Positions 42,855-57,329 of a stretch of 64,000 nucleotides of DNA are shown here, piece by piece. The translations under genes were made by a program, and so were the position numbers. The stretch lies in the NCBI RefSeq assembly GCF_949987535.1, contig NC_080075.1, positions 45,257,536-45,321,535 on the forward strand. Direction: 5' to 3'. This DNA is from Balaenoptera acutorostrata. Its lineage: Eukaryota; Chordata; Mammalia; Artiodactyla; Balaenopteridae. The notes under the pieces were generated by a model. It was not told the origin of the DNA. It searched no databases and saw nothing but the letters and a program-made list of their open reading frames with translations. Position 1 is the stretch's first letter. Each line of letters opens with the position of its first letter.

Positions 42855-43130
42855 GTTTGAGCCAGTAATAGCTACTATTTATTGCATACATTATATGTTA
42901 GGCACTGTTGAAAAGTATAATATATTTTATATTATTTAATCTTTACAGTAATCTTGCAACAATTATTTTTCTGTTTGATAGATTGACAAACAAACAAACA
43001 AACAAAAAACCTCATGACCAGAGAAATTAAGTGGTTTGCCTAAAGCCACATTAGGTATCAAGTGGTACAAACTTAGATAGGAAATCAACTCTCTCCAAGT
43101 CCAGTATCCTCAACCCTACAATGCCTGCCT
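42855..43130 (-). mobile_element. MIR SINE with a (CAAA)n expansion
   Basis: Reverse-complement MIR words: tactatttattgcatacatt, gttaggcactgttgaaaagt, ttatttaatctttacagtaa and aattaagtggtttgcctaaa. A (caaa)5 run sits at 42986-43006. Confidence 0.8.
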
Positions 43131-44060
43131 CCCCAGAGCTCCAGGGCCAGTTTCTTCGTGTCTGGTATAGATTTCTGACTGATCATTTTGGAAGGTTGTA
43201 AGTTTCTTATACTTTCCTCATTCAATGCTAAATTGAAACAAGAGATTACATCTGCTTTTTAGTTTAATTTCACTGCACAATGATAAAACTAGAAGTTTAA
43301 TGATCTTGAAAATGCTAATATTTCATGATAAGGAGCCTATATGGACAGTGTACTTGATACCTTAATTGATACTTTTATCTTATGTGAATATAAAACAGCC
43401 AATGTCATTGGGTAAACTACCTTCTTCTGTGTAACTTGACAGGATCAATATTCTCTGGGATTCTAAGTTTCAAAGACAACTAAACAATGGGAAGTTGATA
43501 AGTGAGGTGCATTGTTATCACTGAGAAACTCACATTTTATTAGGTCTTTTCCTTGTTAAAAAATGCAGATGGGGACATTTTTAAAGGGGTGATACAGGGT
43601 GTCTTAGGATGGGTCAATAAATGAAAACAGACTACGTGGAGTGAATAACTAAACTTCCATTGATTGGTACTCTCTACTTCTCTTCTCCTAGGAATCCTAT
43701 CTAGTTTTAGAGAAATTTTCATGTAATTATGTCAGCATTCTTACAAAATGCTTTGATTTGCAATCTATTTTAAAGCATCCCCTCCAAAAATATCATTGTC
43801 AGAATACTAATGTCCTAATCCCATTTTCTGCACAAAGACAGACAATAAGAGTCTTCTAGAAGTGCCACTCTAGCAACAGACAATCTACAAAACATCATAG
43901 CATTGATGTTAGTGCTAACAGGGGTGGGCAAAAGGCAGAAATATTCAGTCCCCCTCTCTTTACAGAATTCCTGGGAACAAGAAGAATAATATTTAAGGAC
44001 TCTTTCACATGCCATTTAATGGAGAAATTATGTCATCCATTCCAGCTCTATTTATTGAAA
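43131..44060. other. No gene recognised
   Basis: Unique-looking sequence; the 60- and 66-aa minus frames have no domain. Confidence 0.5.
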
Positions 44061-44064
44061 ATAA

Positions 44065-44330
44065 TATTATCTTTATAAAGGACTAACATTTATTACTCAT
44101 ATACTTTGTGTTAGGCACTGTGTTTGGTACTTTACTTTTGATTTTGTTTAATTTCACAGTAACCCTATAAGATAGGGTTATATCTAACCCTATAAGATAT
44201 GATTGGCTCCATTTTACAGTTGAGGAAATTTATGATTTTTGAAGATATCAGTGTCTAAAATCACCCTCCTGGCAAATAATAGAGCCAGAAGTTGAAGTAA
44301 GGGTTTCTAACTTCAACTTCTAAATTGCTT
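44065..44330 (-). mobile_element. MIR SINE with an internal duplication
   Basis: gtgttaggcactgtgtttgg, tttaatttcacagtaaccct and ccattttacagttgaggaaa in reverse MIR order. The segment aaccctataagata occurs twice (44161, 44187). Confidence 0.8.
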
Positions 44331-44384
44331 CCTACCTAGTGCCTATTATGTACAGAAGCTTTTGCCAGGCATGCAAGTAACAGC

Positions 44385-44545
44385 TCCCAAATCAAATGGT
44401 TACCAGAATTCCTGGGGTGCTTGTAAGGCATACAGATTCCTTGAAGACATCTTGAGAGTTCCGATCCATAGGTCTGGCATGGACTCTCAGAGCAAAGTAT
44501 CTTCAGCAAGCATCCTAGGAGTTTCTGATTAGCCAATTCAGAATA
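44385..44545 (+). mobile_element. Possible MER5-type fragment
   Basis: Words such as ccagaattcctggggtgctt, aaggcatacagattcctt and cctaggagtttctgatt follow MER5 order, but terminal repeats are not clear. Confidence 0.4.
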
Positions 44546-45080
44546 ACTTCCAGGATGTAAAGGGATATATAAAAGGATTCTACCCTCTAGGTAATTTGAT
44601 TGTTGCAAAGAATCTAAGCCGCTGACGATGGGAATATACATTCTGAATATATTTGCTTCTGTAATTCCACACAGTAGACTTTATAAATTCTTGATCAATC
44701 AGGAGAACAAAGGCATTTATTTGGATAATTATTACTTGTGTTTTTCAAGATGAGACAAAAGCAAAATTGTTTCAAATGAGTATTCACATACTCTTTGTAC
44801 ATATTTTAAACTCCAAAATATACAAATTCTCTGTGTAAATTTTAACTTACTTAAACATGTTAAAGAGCCATATATGATACCATCACTACTGTCATATAAT
44901 CCCAATAGCACATGTTCTCATAGGGTCTAGTGGAAAGGGTTTCGGTTTTATGGTTTTCTTCTATGTCTTTATTCATCTGTTTTTTGTTTTACTCGATGTC
45001 TATGTATCCATCTGCTCTGGATTTCCTGAGCCAATCTTGTTATCTCTATGAGGATATTTACTATGAAAATAATACTTAAT
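44546..45080. other. No feature recognised
   Basis: AT-rich sequence without a convincing frame. Confidence 0.45.
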
Positions 45081-45084
45081 ACTT

Positions 45085-45240
45085 ATTTAAAGTTCTTAGA
45101 CCAGTCACTTGTTTTAAGCACTTTAAATATATTAATTCATTTAATCCTCAAAATATCTCTACAAGATAGCTCCTGTTATTACGATCCCCATTTTACACGT
45201 AAGGGAACTGAGGCAAAGAGTGACTAAGCGTATACCAGTG
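45085..45240 (-). mobile_element. MIR SINE fragment
   Basis: ttaagcactttaaatatatt, catttaatcctcaaaatatc, ccattttacacgtaagggaa, ctgaggcaaagagtgacta: reverse MIR core. Confidence 0.88.
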
Positions 45241-45655
45241 ATCTTTGCTGCATTTAAAAAGTTGCAGTATCCGCATGTGCAAGAAAAATAATGAAATATC
45301 CTATTTCCACCTGGGAACAATAATTTTGTAGGTTCTTCAGCACTGGAGTCCAGCCGAGGAAATTATTTGTTTACCGAGCTGCAGTGTAACTCCCTGGAAT
45401 ATAGCTCCCATAAAGCAGTGGCTCAACATTCTACATTATGTACTTATTAACGTGGGCATTGTGCAAGGGTTTGTTTTCACGGGAAAGAGGCAACATTTAG
45501 TATCTACAGTGAAATTAAGCCAAATTAGCAACGCTCATAAAATCAAGAAATTCTCAGTAGAATTCTCATCAAGGTATTTACGCATGATGAATTGTATTAT
45601 TTTCTTTGTGGAATTTTATGTATGATAAGTATGCATAGAGACATGGGATGTGTAG
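45241..45655. other. No feature recognised
   Basis: Unique-looking sequence between two MIRs. Confidence 0.45.
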
Positions 45656-45659
45656 ATGA

Positions 45660-45895
45660 TAATTATCACTGTGGCTAACATTTATAGAGCAATTACTATC
45701 TGCTAGGCACTGTGTAAATGTTTTTCGTGGATTATTCCAATTAATCCTGGCACATATCTTGATAAGTAGTTTCTTTATTCCAATTTTACAGATAAAAACA
45801 ATTCTAGAGATATAATTAACATGCCTAAGGTCTAATGAAAGAATTGGTGTTTGAATGTAGGTGTCTAACTTCAGAGACTGCCTTCTTAATCACCA
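45660..45895 (-). mobile_element. MIR SINE fragment
   Basis: gctaacatttatagagcaat, gctaggcactgtgtaaatgt, ttccaattaatcctggcaca, ccaattttacagataaaaac in reverse MIR order. Confidence 0.88.
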
Positions 45896-46129
45896 AACTC
45901 AGACTGAAACCCAGGTCCACAGATGGACCCAAATATTGAATATTGGCCATTGGTGAGTAACTACCTTCCCCCTTCCCCAACGAAATCACCTACACAGCTA
46001 CAGGAAATGGAAATTTGTCTTTATACTAGTTTAGGTGAAAACGTAATAGATGGACTTTTTAGTTGACCACAGTTAGAACTGTAACATTTTAAAAAGCTCA
46101 TGTAATTTCAAGCGGTGCTGATATTTGGA

Positions 46130-46900
46130 TTTAATTCACAAAACATTTTTAAGCACCCACCAAATGTCCAGCACTATGCTTGGTGTTAGATTTACAAAAT
46201 TTTACAAGATGAGGTTGCAGATCTAGGGAACTTAAGAGTTCCACAAGGCTGAGAGGGTTTGTCTGAGACTTGGACGCCAGATGGTATGTCCTATAAGCAC
46301 AGAATCAACAAGTGCCATGAGTCCAGGTTGAGAATCATTAGTTCTGCTGCATTGGAAATGAACCTAGGACGTTTTCACAGTGGAGATAGTATTCAGAGTG
46401 GAGTTTTAGAGCTGGGTGGACAGAATTTCACCAGATTGACAAATATGTGGAGGAAGAAATGTGTGGTATACTTGGGGATGGTTTGTGTGATGATGTGGTG
46501 AGGGGGACATTGAGCCTAAAGAGGGCAGACTGGGCCCTCTGGGTTATAAAGGAACCAGAGTGCCTTCCCAAAGAGTTTGGATTTTATTCTGTAGACAGAA
46601 AAACAATTGTGGTAATCAGGGAATTATCACTTTTAGGTATGCGTGTCAGATATGATTAGGGCAGTAGTGATGGAGCCAGAAGGGAACAGCTGCGGAGCCG
46701 AGGTGGTAGACCTTTATCCAAGGCACTGAGCACAGAAGGAGGAGGAACAGGTTTGGGGAAACTTAGTTGGATTTTATGTTATGGAATCTGAGGTGCATGC
46801 AGGCCACCCAGGTGAGAGATGTTTGGTTGGCAGTAGGAAGTGCACGTGATAGGCCGGAACCAGAGGAGAGCCCCTGAGCCATGCCTAGTGTGAGTTGCAA
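46130..46900 (-). mobile_element. L2 LINE fragment
   Basis: aagcacccaccaaatgtcca at ~46153, ccaaagagtttggattttat at ~46568 and gcaggccacccaggtgagag at ~46799 occur in the order of the reverse-complemented L2 3' region. The frames at 46259-46659 lie in it and are not genes. Confidence 0.6.
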
Positions 46901-47765
46901 GTCCAGATGCCCGGGAAGCAGCATCCCAAGTGCTGCTTTGTGTTGCTCAGATTGCAGCTGGATTAAATATTCAGTTCTACTTGTCACCTTTAGAAGGAAA
47001 CCTGGAAGATCCCCCAAAGGCAGCCAGATGATGAAGAATCTGGATTCTACCTTACCTGAGATACCCTTAGTCTGGAAAAGAGAATGCAAAGAGGGAATGA
47101 TAAATTTCTTTAACTGTTAGCAGGGTTTCGGGAGACAGATATTTAGGTAGAAAAATGCAACTCAAAGTCAGCGGTTCCCTTCTCACTAAAAGACTGCACA
47201 GGGAGCGGAGGCCAGTCAGCTGCCTGGGCTTTCTGCAGTTGGACAGAGTGAGAGAAGAGCAATCACATTTGGGTATGGGGAAGGCAGCTGCCACCAGAGG
47301 GCAGTCACACTTTGAGAACCCCAGCCGGCCAAACCGAGCAGCTGTACCTGAGGGTTTTGTCGGGGAAATGCACAGTGTGGTCACAGATCGCCAACACGTG
47401 GGTGGGTAGGAGGGTAAGTCAGAATTTAGAGCCTGCAGGTTCCCAGGGTAGCAGGTAATTTGATTCATTTACCTGGCCATTCAGATTTAACCGGTTAATT
47501 TCTCTACATGGAAAATTGGCTTTTGAATTTTCTTTCTCTTGTAAGGGAAGCTTCCCACTCTTTCCAGAACACTGTACACTCAGACTAGATTGAGGTAATA
47601 GCTTCCTTTATATCTGAAGAGGCTGCTGGGATCTCAGTCACAGACAACTTATGAGTTGAAGGAAATATTAAACAGTAATGGTGGAGCCTGAAAAATTGAT
47701 ACAGACTCTACCAGTGCAGAGATATTTGTGGATTTTAGTAGTAGCTACTCTTTCTGGAGTGTGAC
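46901..47765. other. No gene recognised
   Basis: Frames of 79-133 aa overlap on both strands at 46763-47468. None shows a domain, and I see no splice or transcript evidence. Confidence 0.5.
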
Positions 47766-47769
47766 AAGA

Positions 47770-47950
47770 GATAATAGGGGTTTAACTCTTTCAATCACAC
47801 TATGACAATGCCGCAAACTGTGTGATGCTATTTTATTTAACAAATGAGCAAACCAAACCTCAGAGAGACTATCTACCAGATCCAAGGTATCACAACCAGA
47901 AAATAGCAGGACTGAGGTTTGAGCCCAGATGTGTTTTGCTCTAAAGGCCC
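47770..47950 (-). mobile_element. MIR SINE fragment
   Basis: caaatgagcaaaccaaacct, cagagagactatctaccaga and tgaggtttgagcccagatgt match the reverse MIR core (gaggaaactgaggc..gggattcgaacccagg). Confidence 0.75.
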
Positions 47951-49132
47951 TGTTTTTGGTTCTGCACAAGGTCTTTATTCTGCTGTCAAAACTTCTTCCA
48001 AGAACAGCATGGACAAGGCAGGAAGGAGATATGAAAATGCATCCAGGAAAGCATTTGGGATGTCCTGATGTTCTCCAGCTTTGACCCCAACCCCAAAGCA
48101 ATGAAAACTTTCTCTGCAGGGAGATAGTGGCAACTCTCTGACCTTTAACAGAAGGAATTTGTGCCATGACTGATATTTAGGTGCTGCCATAGTTCATCTT
48201 AATCTGCTTGGCAATTAAACCGTGTATTTTCCCATGCAATTAAACCACTTTGCATGTGATTTTTAATAAACCAAGTCATCTCCAGTGAGGGGGGGAAGGA
48301 GCTATCTGGACATCAGGACTAAGAGCTGAGTCCCTATGGAGGAGAAAATAGATTAAATCCTCCTCTCAGGAGAAAAGATGGAGCAGAATCTATCCTCTGC
48401 CCTCAATTGGCTTGATCACCTGCACCCCACACCACTCAGGGGAATTTGGGAGGGAAACAGACAAAGCTTATGGCCCTTTGACGACTTGAGGGGGAGCCTT
48501 GCACTGGAGTCAGGAGATGCCACTGGAGCTCCTCATTTTTCAATTTGGAAGCTACTCTTTCATAGTAATAATAATGATCCCAGTCATAAAAGATACCATA
48601 TCAAAGTTAAATGTAAAGAACATATCCTTTCTACAGTATTGAACTAATGTTAAAGTCGTGATGCTCTCAGTTGAAAACAACCATTTTAAACAGCAACAAT
48701 AACAAGAAAATAAGCATGTTTTGAGATTCTTCCTTTCCACCCTGTCAGGCACCCCTGCTTGGTGCTGTTTCGGTACATGAGCACAACGGCATATGCAGCT
48801 CTTCGCTTGGTATAAATGTTTTGGAAGCTGGCGTTGCTAAGCTATGGCCAATTTCAAATGCAAAAATATATTTCCCCTGGAAAACATGCTTGCTACAACC
48901 TTCATGCCACCTTCGACTATTTGTGTAGTTCCTAAGTGGAATATGTTTGGTTTATGCAAAGCTGAAGGAAAAGGAAAACGGAACAAATATCCAAAAGCAT
49001 GTTGCTATGTCTTCTCTCTGTACCTTCAAACAATCACACATTTACTGATGAGAGATGCTGAACAAGGTCATCAGATCTAGAGGACACTAGATTTTTTGAG
49101 TTGATGATATATTGATCATATTTTCCTTCACA
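47951..49132. other. No gene recognised
   Basis: Unique-looking sequence with several short overlapping frames (for example 47745-48167 minus, which runs through the MIR). Nothing identifiable. Confidence 0.5.
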
Positions 49133-49146
49133 GAGACTGCATTTTT

Positions 49147-49438
49147 TTTTAAGTATTTGTTTATTTCTTTATTTATGGCTGTGTTGGGTCTTTGTTTCTG
49201 TGTGAGGGCTTTCTCCAGTTGCGGCAAGTGGGGGCCACTCTTCATTGTGGTGCGCGGGCCTCTCACTATCGTGGCCTCTCTTGTTGCGGAGCACAGGCTC
49301 CAGACGCGCAGGCTCAGCAATTGTGGCTCACGGGCTTAGTTGCTCCGCGGCATGTGGGATCTTCCCAGACCAGGGCTCAAACCCGTGTCCCCTGCATTAG
49401 CAGGCAGACTCTCAACCACTGTGCCACCAGGGAAGCCC
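49147..49438 (-). mobile_element. CHR-type SINE
   Basis: Full-length minus copy with head at 49400-49438. Perfect 14-bp target-site duplication gagactgcattttt at 49133-49146 and 49439-49452. Confidence 0.94.
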
Positions 49439-49660
49439 GAGACTGCATTTTTGAAAAGTAGGAAGTTATGTATTTTTTATTTAAACTCCATGTACAGGGC
49501 TATGATTTATTTGTATTTTATTAATTAGTTTACACATAAGAGTTGTGTACTGAGTGTCACTTCTATGTCAGGCACAGTGGTGGCCAACAGATTCTGATTA
49601 GAATCCACTTAGAGTCTTAAGCCCTAGCATATTGCGGTTTTATTGTTCACAATTAGGAGA

Positions 49661-49785
49661 GTTTTATGGTACTTTTCTTGGTACTTTCTATGGTACTTTT
49701 ACTTTATGGTACTTTCAATGGTACTTTTCTATGGTACTTTCTAAAGTACTTTCTATGGTACTTTTACTTTATGGTGCTTTCTTTT
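49661..49785. repeat. Minisatellite of tatggtactttt/tatggtactttc units
   Basis: About eight copies of a 10-17-bp theme (atggtacttt plus variable spacer), with a longer period of roughly 70 bp (the phrase tatggtacttttactttatg occurs near 49691 and 49755). Confidence 0.85.
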
Positions 49786-49792
49786 GATACAT

Positions 49793-51316
<1,524 letters not shown>

Positions 51317-51319
51317 ATT

Positions 51320-52790
51320 CGCATATTGAACTCATCTCCTAGTTAAAACTCCCCTGCTTACACTGTTCTGTGTACTTTAAAAAATGAAGTGTTTTTGAAA
51401 CATTTTCCCAAAAAATGACATGAAGAAATGTACACCCTTTTTGGGTCTTCACATAGAATGTAGCACCAATCCTCTGGATACCAGGGCAGATCTTCTAGGA
51501 AGTGAATTTCTAGGTGTTGTAGAAGGAAACTGTTCACTGAGTCCAAATTTTCTTAGCACAGCACCCCCCAAAAGTTCAGTTTCTCTAGCTAAAGGTAAAA
51601 GCTCTCTGAGTTCTACTGGATGGTACTCTGGGGAATATTTTTGTGTGCTGAACACAATTAAAATTATAATTCTTTTCTTGCATTTATGCATATTAAAATA
51701 GAATATCAACTTAATGTTTTGACTCTTAATAAGTTTTCCCCAAAAGGAGATCGTTACTCACGGTTCACACAGTGTGAAAGCCACGAATGTGTCCCTTGGC
51801 AGCCTGAGACTTACTGTGACTCTATTTCCATACTGAATACAAATTCATATAAAAATATATTCATTCCCCTATTCTCCCTGCATTGAGGTTTACGAATGAA
51901 TAAATGGTGGGTTAGCAGTTCTAAGAATATTGGGGCAGGGTCATAAGGACTTATGCCTGCTGGAAAGATCCTTTGGGGCAAGAGAGGTCTATTAGCCCAT
52001 TCCATGTTTCCCAAGCTGAGGGAGAGGCCAGAGGGCCACATTCTGAGCTGAGAGGTTTTGAAACTTTGCTTTCCTTGGCCCTACAAAGCATAAGCTTTCT
52101 GATATTTCTCTCTCTTAAGCTATTTAATGAGGAGGAAGAGAGACATTTTCCTCAGTATTGAGTGGAAAGGAAGAGTAGATGAGAAGGTATGGCTGGAGGA
52201 TTTCTAAACCCACAACTACACCCCAGTTTACTCCAAAGATGGAGACACTGTAGCATGAACAGCTGAAGTAGCATTTTGCTCTTCGTTGAAGGTATTTTCT
52301 GCAGAGTTTTGGAAGAGCTATGAACTAGTGGGAAGAAACCACATATATAGGCCTTGATACACACACACACACACATATTTAGATTAATAAGTTCGTGTTT
52401 TAATTAACCAATGATACAGTGTCATATTATGAATAAACTGGCCATCAAGGATGAAGGAATGGAGTGAGGAAGAGGTTTCCTGGGCCTCAGAGACTCTGAT
52501 AGGAGCCCAAAGCTGTTGATACTAGTGTTTGTGCAAGAAACGGTTTCATGAGATCAAGAGAACTCAACTCTTGCTGTGGCGTAGTCCTATAAGCTTATAT
52601 TATCATTCAGGAAGAATATACCTGACATTTGACAGAAGGTTTTCAAACATCAGGACATCCGTGTTCTTGATCCAAATTCAGTGTCAGCGAAGACTGAGTC
52701 ATCGCTTCTTATTGGCAGTTGTTGCTTTACTTTATAATACCTTTTATATTAGTTATCCTTTGGGGGCAACATGATGAACTTCAGATCTTT
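51320..52790. other. No gene recognised; contains an (AC)n microsatellite
   Basis: (AC)n at 52359-52376. Frames of 60-93 aa overlap on both strands (51358-52161) without domains. Confidence 0.5.
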
Positions 52791-52800
52791 TATTGACTTT

Positions 52801-53097
52801 TTTTTTTTTTAATATTTATTTACATAGGCTGCTCCTGGTCTTAGTTGCGGCATGTGGGATCTTTGTTGCTGCGTGGGAGATCTTTAGTTGCGGCATGTGA
52901 ACTCTTAGTTGTGGCATGTGGACTTCTTAGTTGTGGCATGCGGACTCCTTGTTGCAGCATGCAGACTTCTTAGTTGCAGCATGCGGACTCTTAGTTGTGG
53001 CACGCATGTAGGATCTAGTTCCCTGATCAGGGATCGAACCCGGGCCCCCTGCATTGGGAATGCGGAGTCTTACCCACTGGACCACCAGGGAAGTCCC
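52801..53097 (-). mobile_element. CHR-type SINE, divergent, with internal tandem units
   Basis: Head complement ..ggaccaccagggaagtccc ends at 53097 and the B-box region (gggatcgaacccgggc) is at ~53031. The body consists of repeated ~21-24-bp units of the type cttagttgtggcatgcggac (about seven, 52839-53010). It lies directly against the L1 3' end at 53101. No convincing target duplication. It differs from the other SINEs of the window and is an older subfamily. Confidence 0.85.
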
Positions 53098-53651
53098 TGA
53101 GTGTTTTTTCTTTTCTTTTTTTATAGATCTTTATTGGAGTATAATTGCTTCACAGTACCGTGTTAGTTTCTGTTGTACACCAAAGTGAATCAGCCATATG
53201 CATACATATATCCCCATATCCCCTCCCTCTTGAGCCTCCCTCCCACCCTCCCTATCCCACCCCTCTAGGTGGTCAGAAAGCACCGAGCTGATCACCCTGT
53301 GCTATGCAGCTGCTTCCCACTAGCTAACTATTTTACGTTTGGTAGTGTATATATGTCCATGCCACTCTCACTTCGTCCCAGCTTCCCCCTCCCCCACCAC
53401 GTCCTCAAGTCCATTCTCTATGTCTACGTCTTTATTCCTGCCCTGCCACTAGGTTCATCAGTACCATTTTTTTTTGATTCCATATATATACGTTAGCATA
53501 CGGTATTTGTTTTTCTCTTTCTTACTTCACTCTGTATGACAGACTCTAGGTCCATCCACCTCACTACAAATAACTCAATTTCGTTCCTTTTTATGGCTGA
53601 GTAATATTCCATTGTATATATGTGCCACATCTTCTTTATCTATTCATCTGT

Positions 53652-56600
53652 CTATGGACATTTAGGTTGCTTCCATGTTCTGGCTATTGTAAATAGTGCT
53701 GCAATGAACATTGTGGTACATGACTCTTTTTGAACTATGGTTTCCTCAGCGTATATGCCCAGTAGTGGGATTGCTGGGTCATATGGTAGTTCTATTTTTA
53801 GTTTTTTAAGGAACCTCCATACTGTTCTCCATAGTGGTTGTATCAATTTACATTTCCACCTACAGTGCAGGAGGGTTTCCTTTTCACAACACCCTTTACA
53901 CCATTTATTGTTTCTAGATTTTTTGATAATAGCCATTCTGACTGGTGTGAGGTGATACCTCATTGTAGTTTTGATGTGCATTTCTCTACTATTCAGTGAT
54001 GCTGAGCATCTTTTCATGTGTTTGTTGGCCATCTGTATGTCTTCTTTGGTGAAATGTCTATTTAGGTCTTCCACCCATTTTTAAATTGGATTGTATGTTT
54101 TTTTGATATTCAGCTCCATGAGCTATTTGTATATTTTGGAGACTAATCCTTTGTCTACTGTTTCATTTGCAAATGTATTCTCCCATTCTGAGGGTTGTCT
54201 TTTTGTCTTGTTTATGGCTTCCTTTGCTGTGCAAAAAGCTTTTAAATTTAATTAGGTCCCATTTGTTTATTTTTGTTTTTATTTTCATTACTCTAGGGGG
54301 TGGGTCAAAAAAGATCTTGCTGTGGTTTATGTCAAAGTGTGTTTCTCCTATGTTTTCCTGTAAGAGTTTTATAGTGTCTGGTCTTAGATTTAGGTCTTTA
54401 ATCTATTTGAGTTTATTTTTGTGTATGGTGGTAGGGAGTGTTCTAATTTCATTCTTTTACATGTACCTGTCCAGTTTTCCCAGCACCACTTATTGAAGAG
54501 GCTGTCTTTTCTCCATTGTATGTTCTTTCCTCTTTTGTTGTAAATTAGGTGATCAATGTGCATGGGTCTATCTCTGGGTACTCTATCCTGTACCATTGAT
54601 CTATGCCAGTACCTTACTGTTTTGATTACTGTAGCTTTGTAGTATACTCTGAAGTCAGGGAGTCTCATTCCTCCAGCTCCGTTTTTCTTTCTCAAGATTG
54701 CTTTGGCTATTTGGGGTCTTTTGCGTTTCCATATGAATTGTAAAACTTTTTGTTCTAAATCTGTGAAGAATGCCATTGGTAGTTTGATAGGGATTGCATT
54801 GAATCTGTAGATTGCTTTGGGTAGTATAATCATTTTCACAATATTGATTCTTCCAATCCAAGAACATGGTATATTTCTCCATCTGTTTATGTCATCTTTG
54901 ATTTCTTTCATCAGTGTTTTATAGTTTTCTGAGTACAAGTCTTTTGCCTCCTTAGGTTGGTTTATTTCTAGGTATTTTTTTCTTTTTGTTGTGATGGTAA
55001 ATGTGAGTGTTTCCTTAATTTCTCTTTCTGACTTTTTGTTGTTAGTGTATAAGAATGCCAGAGATTTCTGTGCATTAATTTTGTATCCTGCAACCTTACC
55101 AAATTCATTGATTGGTGCTAGTAGTTTTCTCATGACATCTTTAGGATTTTCTATATATATTATCATGTCGTCTGCAAACAGTGACAGTTTTATTTCTTCT
55201 TTTACAATTTGTATTCCTTTTGTTTCTTTTTCTTCTCTGATTGCTGTGGCTAGAACTTCCAAAACTATGTTGAATAATAGTGGCGAGAGTGGACATCCTT
55301 GTCTTATTCCTGATCTTGGAGGAAATGCTTTCAGTTTTTCATCATTGAGTATGATGTTTGCTGTGGGTTTGTCATATATGGCCTTTATTATGTTGAGGTA
55401 GGTTCCCTCTATGCCCACTTTCTGGAGAGTTTTTTTCATAAATGGGTGTTGAATTTTGTCAAAAGCTTTTTCTGCATCTACTGAGATTATCATATTGTTT
55501 TTATTCCTTAATTTGTTAATATGGTGTATCACATTGATTGATTTGCGTATATTGAAGAATCCTTGCATCCCTGGGAAAAATCCCACTTGATCATGGTGTA
55601 TGATCCTTTTGATATCTTGTTGGATTCTGTTTGCTAGTATTTTGTTTAGGATTTTTGCATCTATTTTCATCCGTGATATTGGTCTATAATTTTCTTTTTT
55701 GTGTGATATCTTTTTCTGGTTTTGGTATCAGGGTGATGGTTGCTTTGTAGAACGAATTTGGGAATGTTACTCCCTCTGCAATTTTTTGGAAGAGTTTGAG
55801 AAGGAGCAGTGTTAACTCTTCTTTAAATGGTAGAATTTGCCTGTGAAGCCATCTGGTCCTGGACTTCTGTTTGTTAGAAGATTTTTAATAACAGTTTCAA
55901 TTTCATTACTTGTGGTAGGTCTGTTTATTTTTTCTAATTCTTCCTGGTTCAGGCTTGGAAAATTGGACCTTTCCAAGAATTTGTCAACTTCTTGGTGTTG
56001 TCCATTTTATTGGCATATGTTTATTTGTAGTAGTCTCTTATAATCCTTTGTATTGCTGTGGTGCCAGTTGTGATTTCTCCTTTTTCATTTCTAATTTTAT
56101 TGATTTGCATCCTCTCCCTTTTTTTTTCTTGATGAGTCTGGCTAAGGGTTTATCAATTTTGTTTATCTTCTCAAAGAACCAACTTTTAGTTTTATTGATC
56201 TTTGCCATTGTTTTCTTTGTTTCTATTTCATTTATTTCTGCTCTGATATTTATGACTTCTTTCCTTCTACTGACTTTGGGTTTTCTTTGTTCTTCATTCT
56301 CTAGTTGCTTTAGGTGTAGGGTTAGATTGTTTATTTGAGATTTTTCTTGTTTCTTGTGGTGAGATTGAATTTCTATAAACTTGCCTCTTAGAACTGCTTT
56401 TGCTGCCTCCCATAGGTTTTGGGTCGTCGAGTTTTTGTTGTCATTTGTTTCTATGTATTTTTTAATTTCTTCTTTGATTTCTTCAGTGGTCTCTTGGTTA
56501 TTTAGTAGCATCCTGTTAGCCTCCGTGTATTTGTGTTTTTTTCAGTTTTTTTCCTGTAATTGATTTCCGATCTCATAGCATTGTGGTCAGAAAAGATGCT

Positions 56601-57265
56601 TGATACAATTTCAGTTTTCTTAAATTTTCCGATGCTTGAGTTGTGACCCAAAATGTGATCTATCCTGGAGAATGTTCCATGTGCACTTGAGAAGAAAGTG
56701 TATTCTGTGACTTTCAGGTGGAATGTTCTATAAATATCAATTAAATCTATCTGGTCTATTGTGTCATTTAAAGCTTGTGTTTCCTTATTTATTTTCTGTT
56801 TCGATGATCTGTCCATTGGTGTAAGTGGGGTGTTAATGTCTCCTACTATTATTGTGTTACTGTTGATTTCCCTTTTCATGGTTGTTAGTATTTGCTTTAT
56901 GTATTGAGGTGCTCCTACGTTGGGTGCATAAACATTTATAATTGTTATGTCTTCTTCTTGGGTTGATCCCTTGATCATTATGTAGTGTCCTTCCTTATCT
57001 CTTGTAACACTATTTTAAAGTCTATTTTATCTGTTACACGTATTGCTATTCCAGCTTTCTTTTGATTTCCATTTTCATGGAATATCTTTTTCCATCCCTT
57101 CACTTTCAGTCTGTATGTGTCCCTAGGTATGAAGTGGGTCTCTTGTAGACAGCATATATAAGGGTCTTGTTTTTGTATCCATTCAGGAAACCTGTGTCTT
57201 TTGGTTGGGGCATTTAATTCATTTATATTTAAGGTTATTATCGATATGTATGTTCCTATTCCCAT
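53652..57265 (-). pseudogene. Broken L1 ORF2
   Basis: Five successive open pieces keep ORF2 order. 56978-57265 is the endonuclease N-terminus ([19 protein letters not shown]). 56502-56978 is the rest of the endonuclease (VGDINTPL instead of [19 protein letters not shown]). 56038-56511 is the linker, and 54390-55670 is the reverse transcriptase ([28 protein letters not shown]). 53652-54074 is the Cys-rich end ([18 protein letters not shown]). Frameshifts and stops separate them, and the change of F to I in the GDFN motif touches the endonuclease core. Cannot encode ORF2p as it stands. Confidence 0.93.
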
Positions 57266-57329
57266 TTTCTTAATTGTTTTGGGATTGTTTTTGTGGGTCT
57301 TTTTCTTCTCTTGTGTTTCCCGCCTAGAG

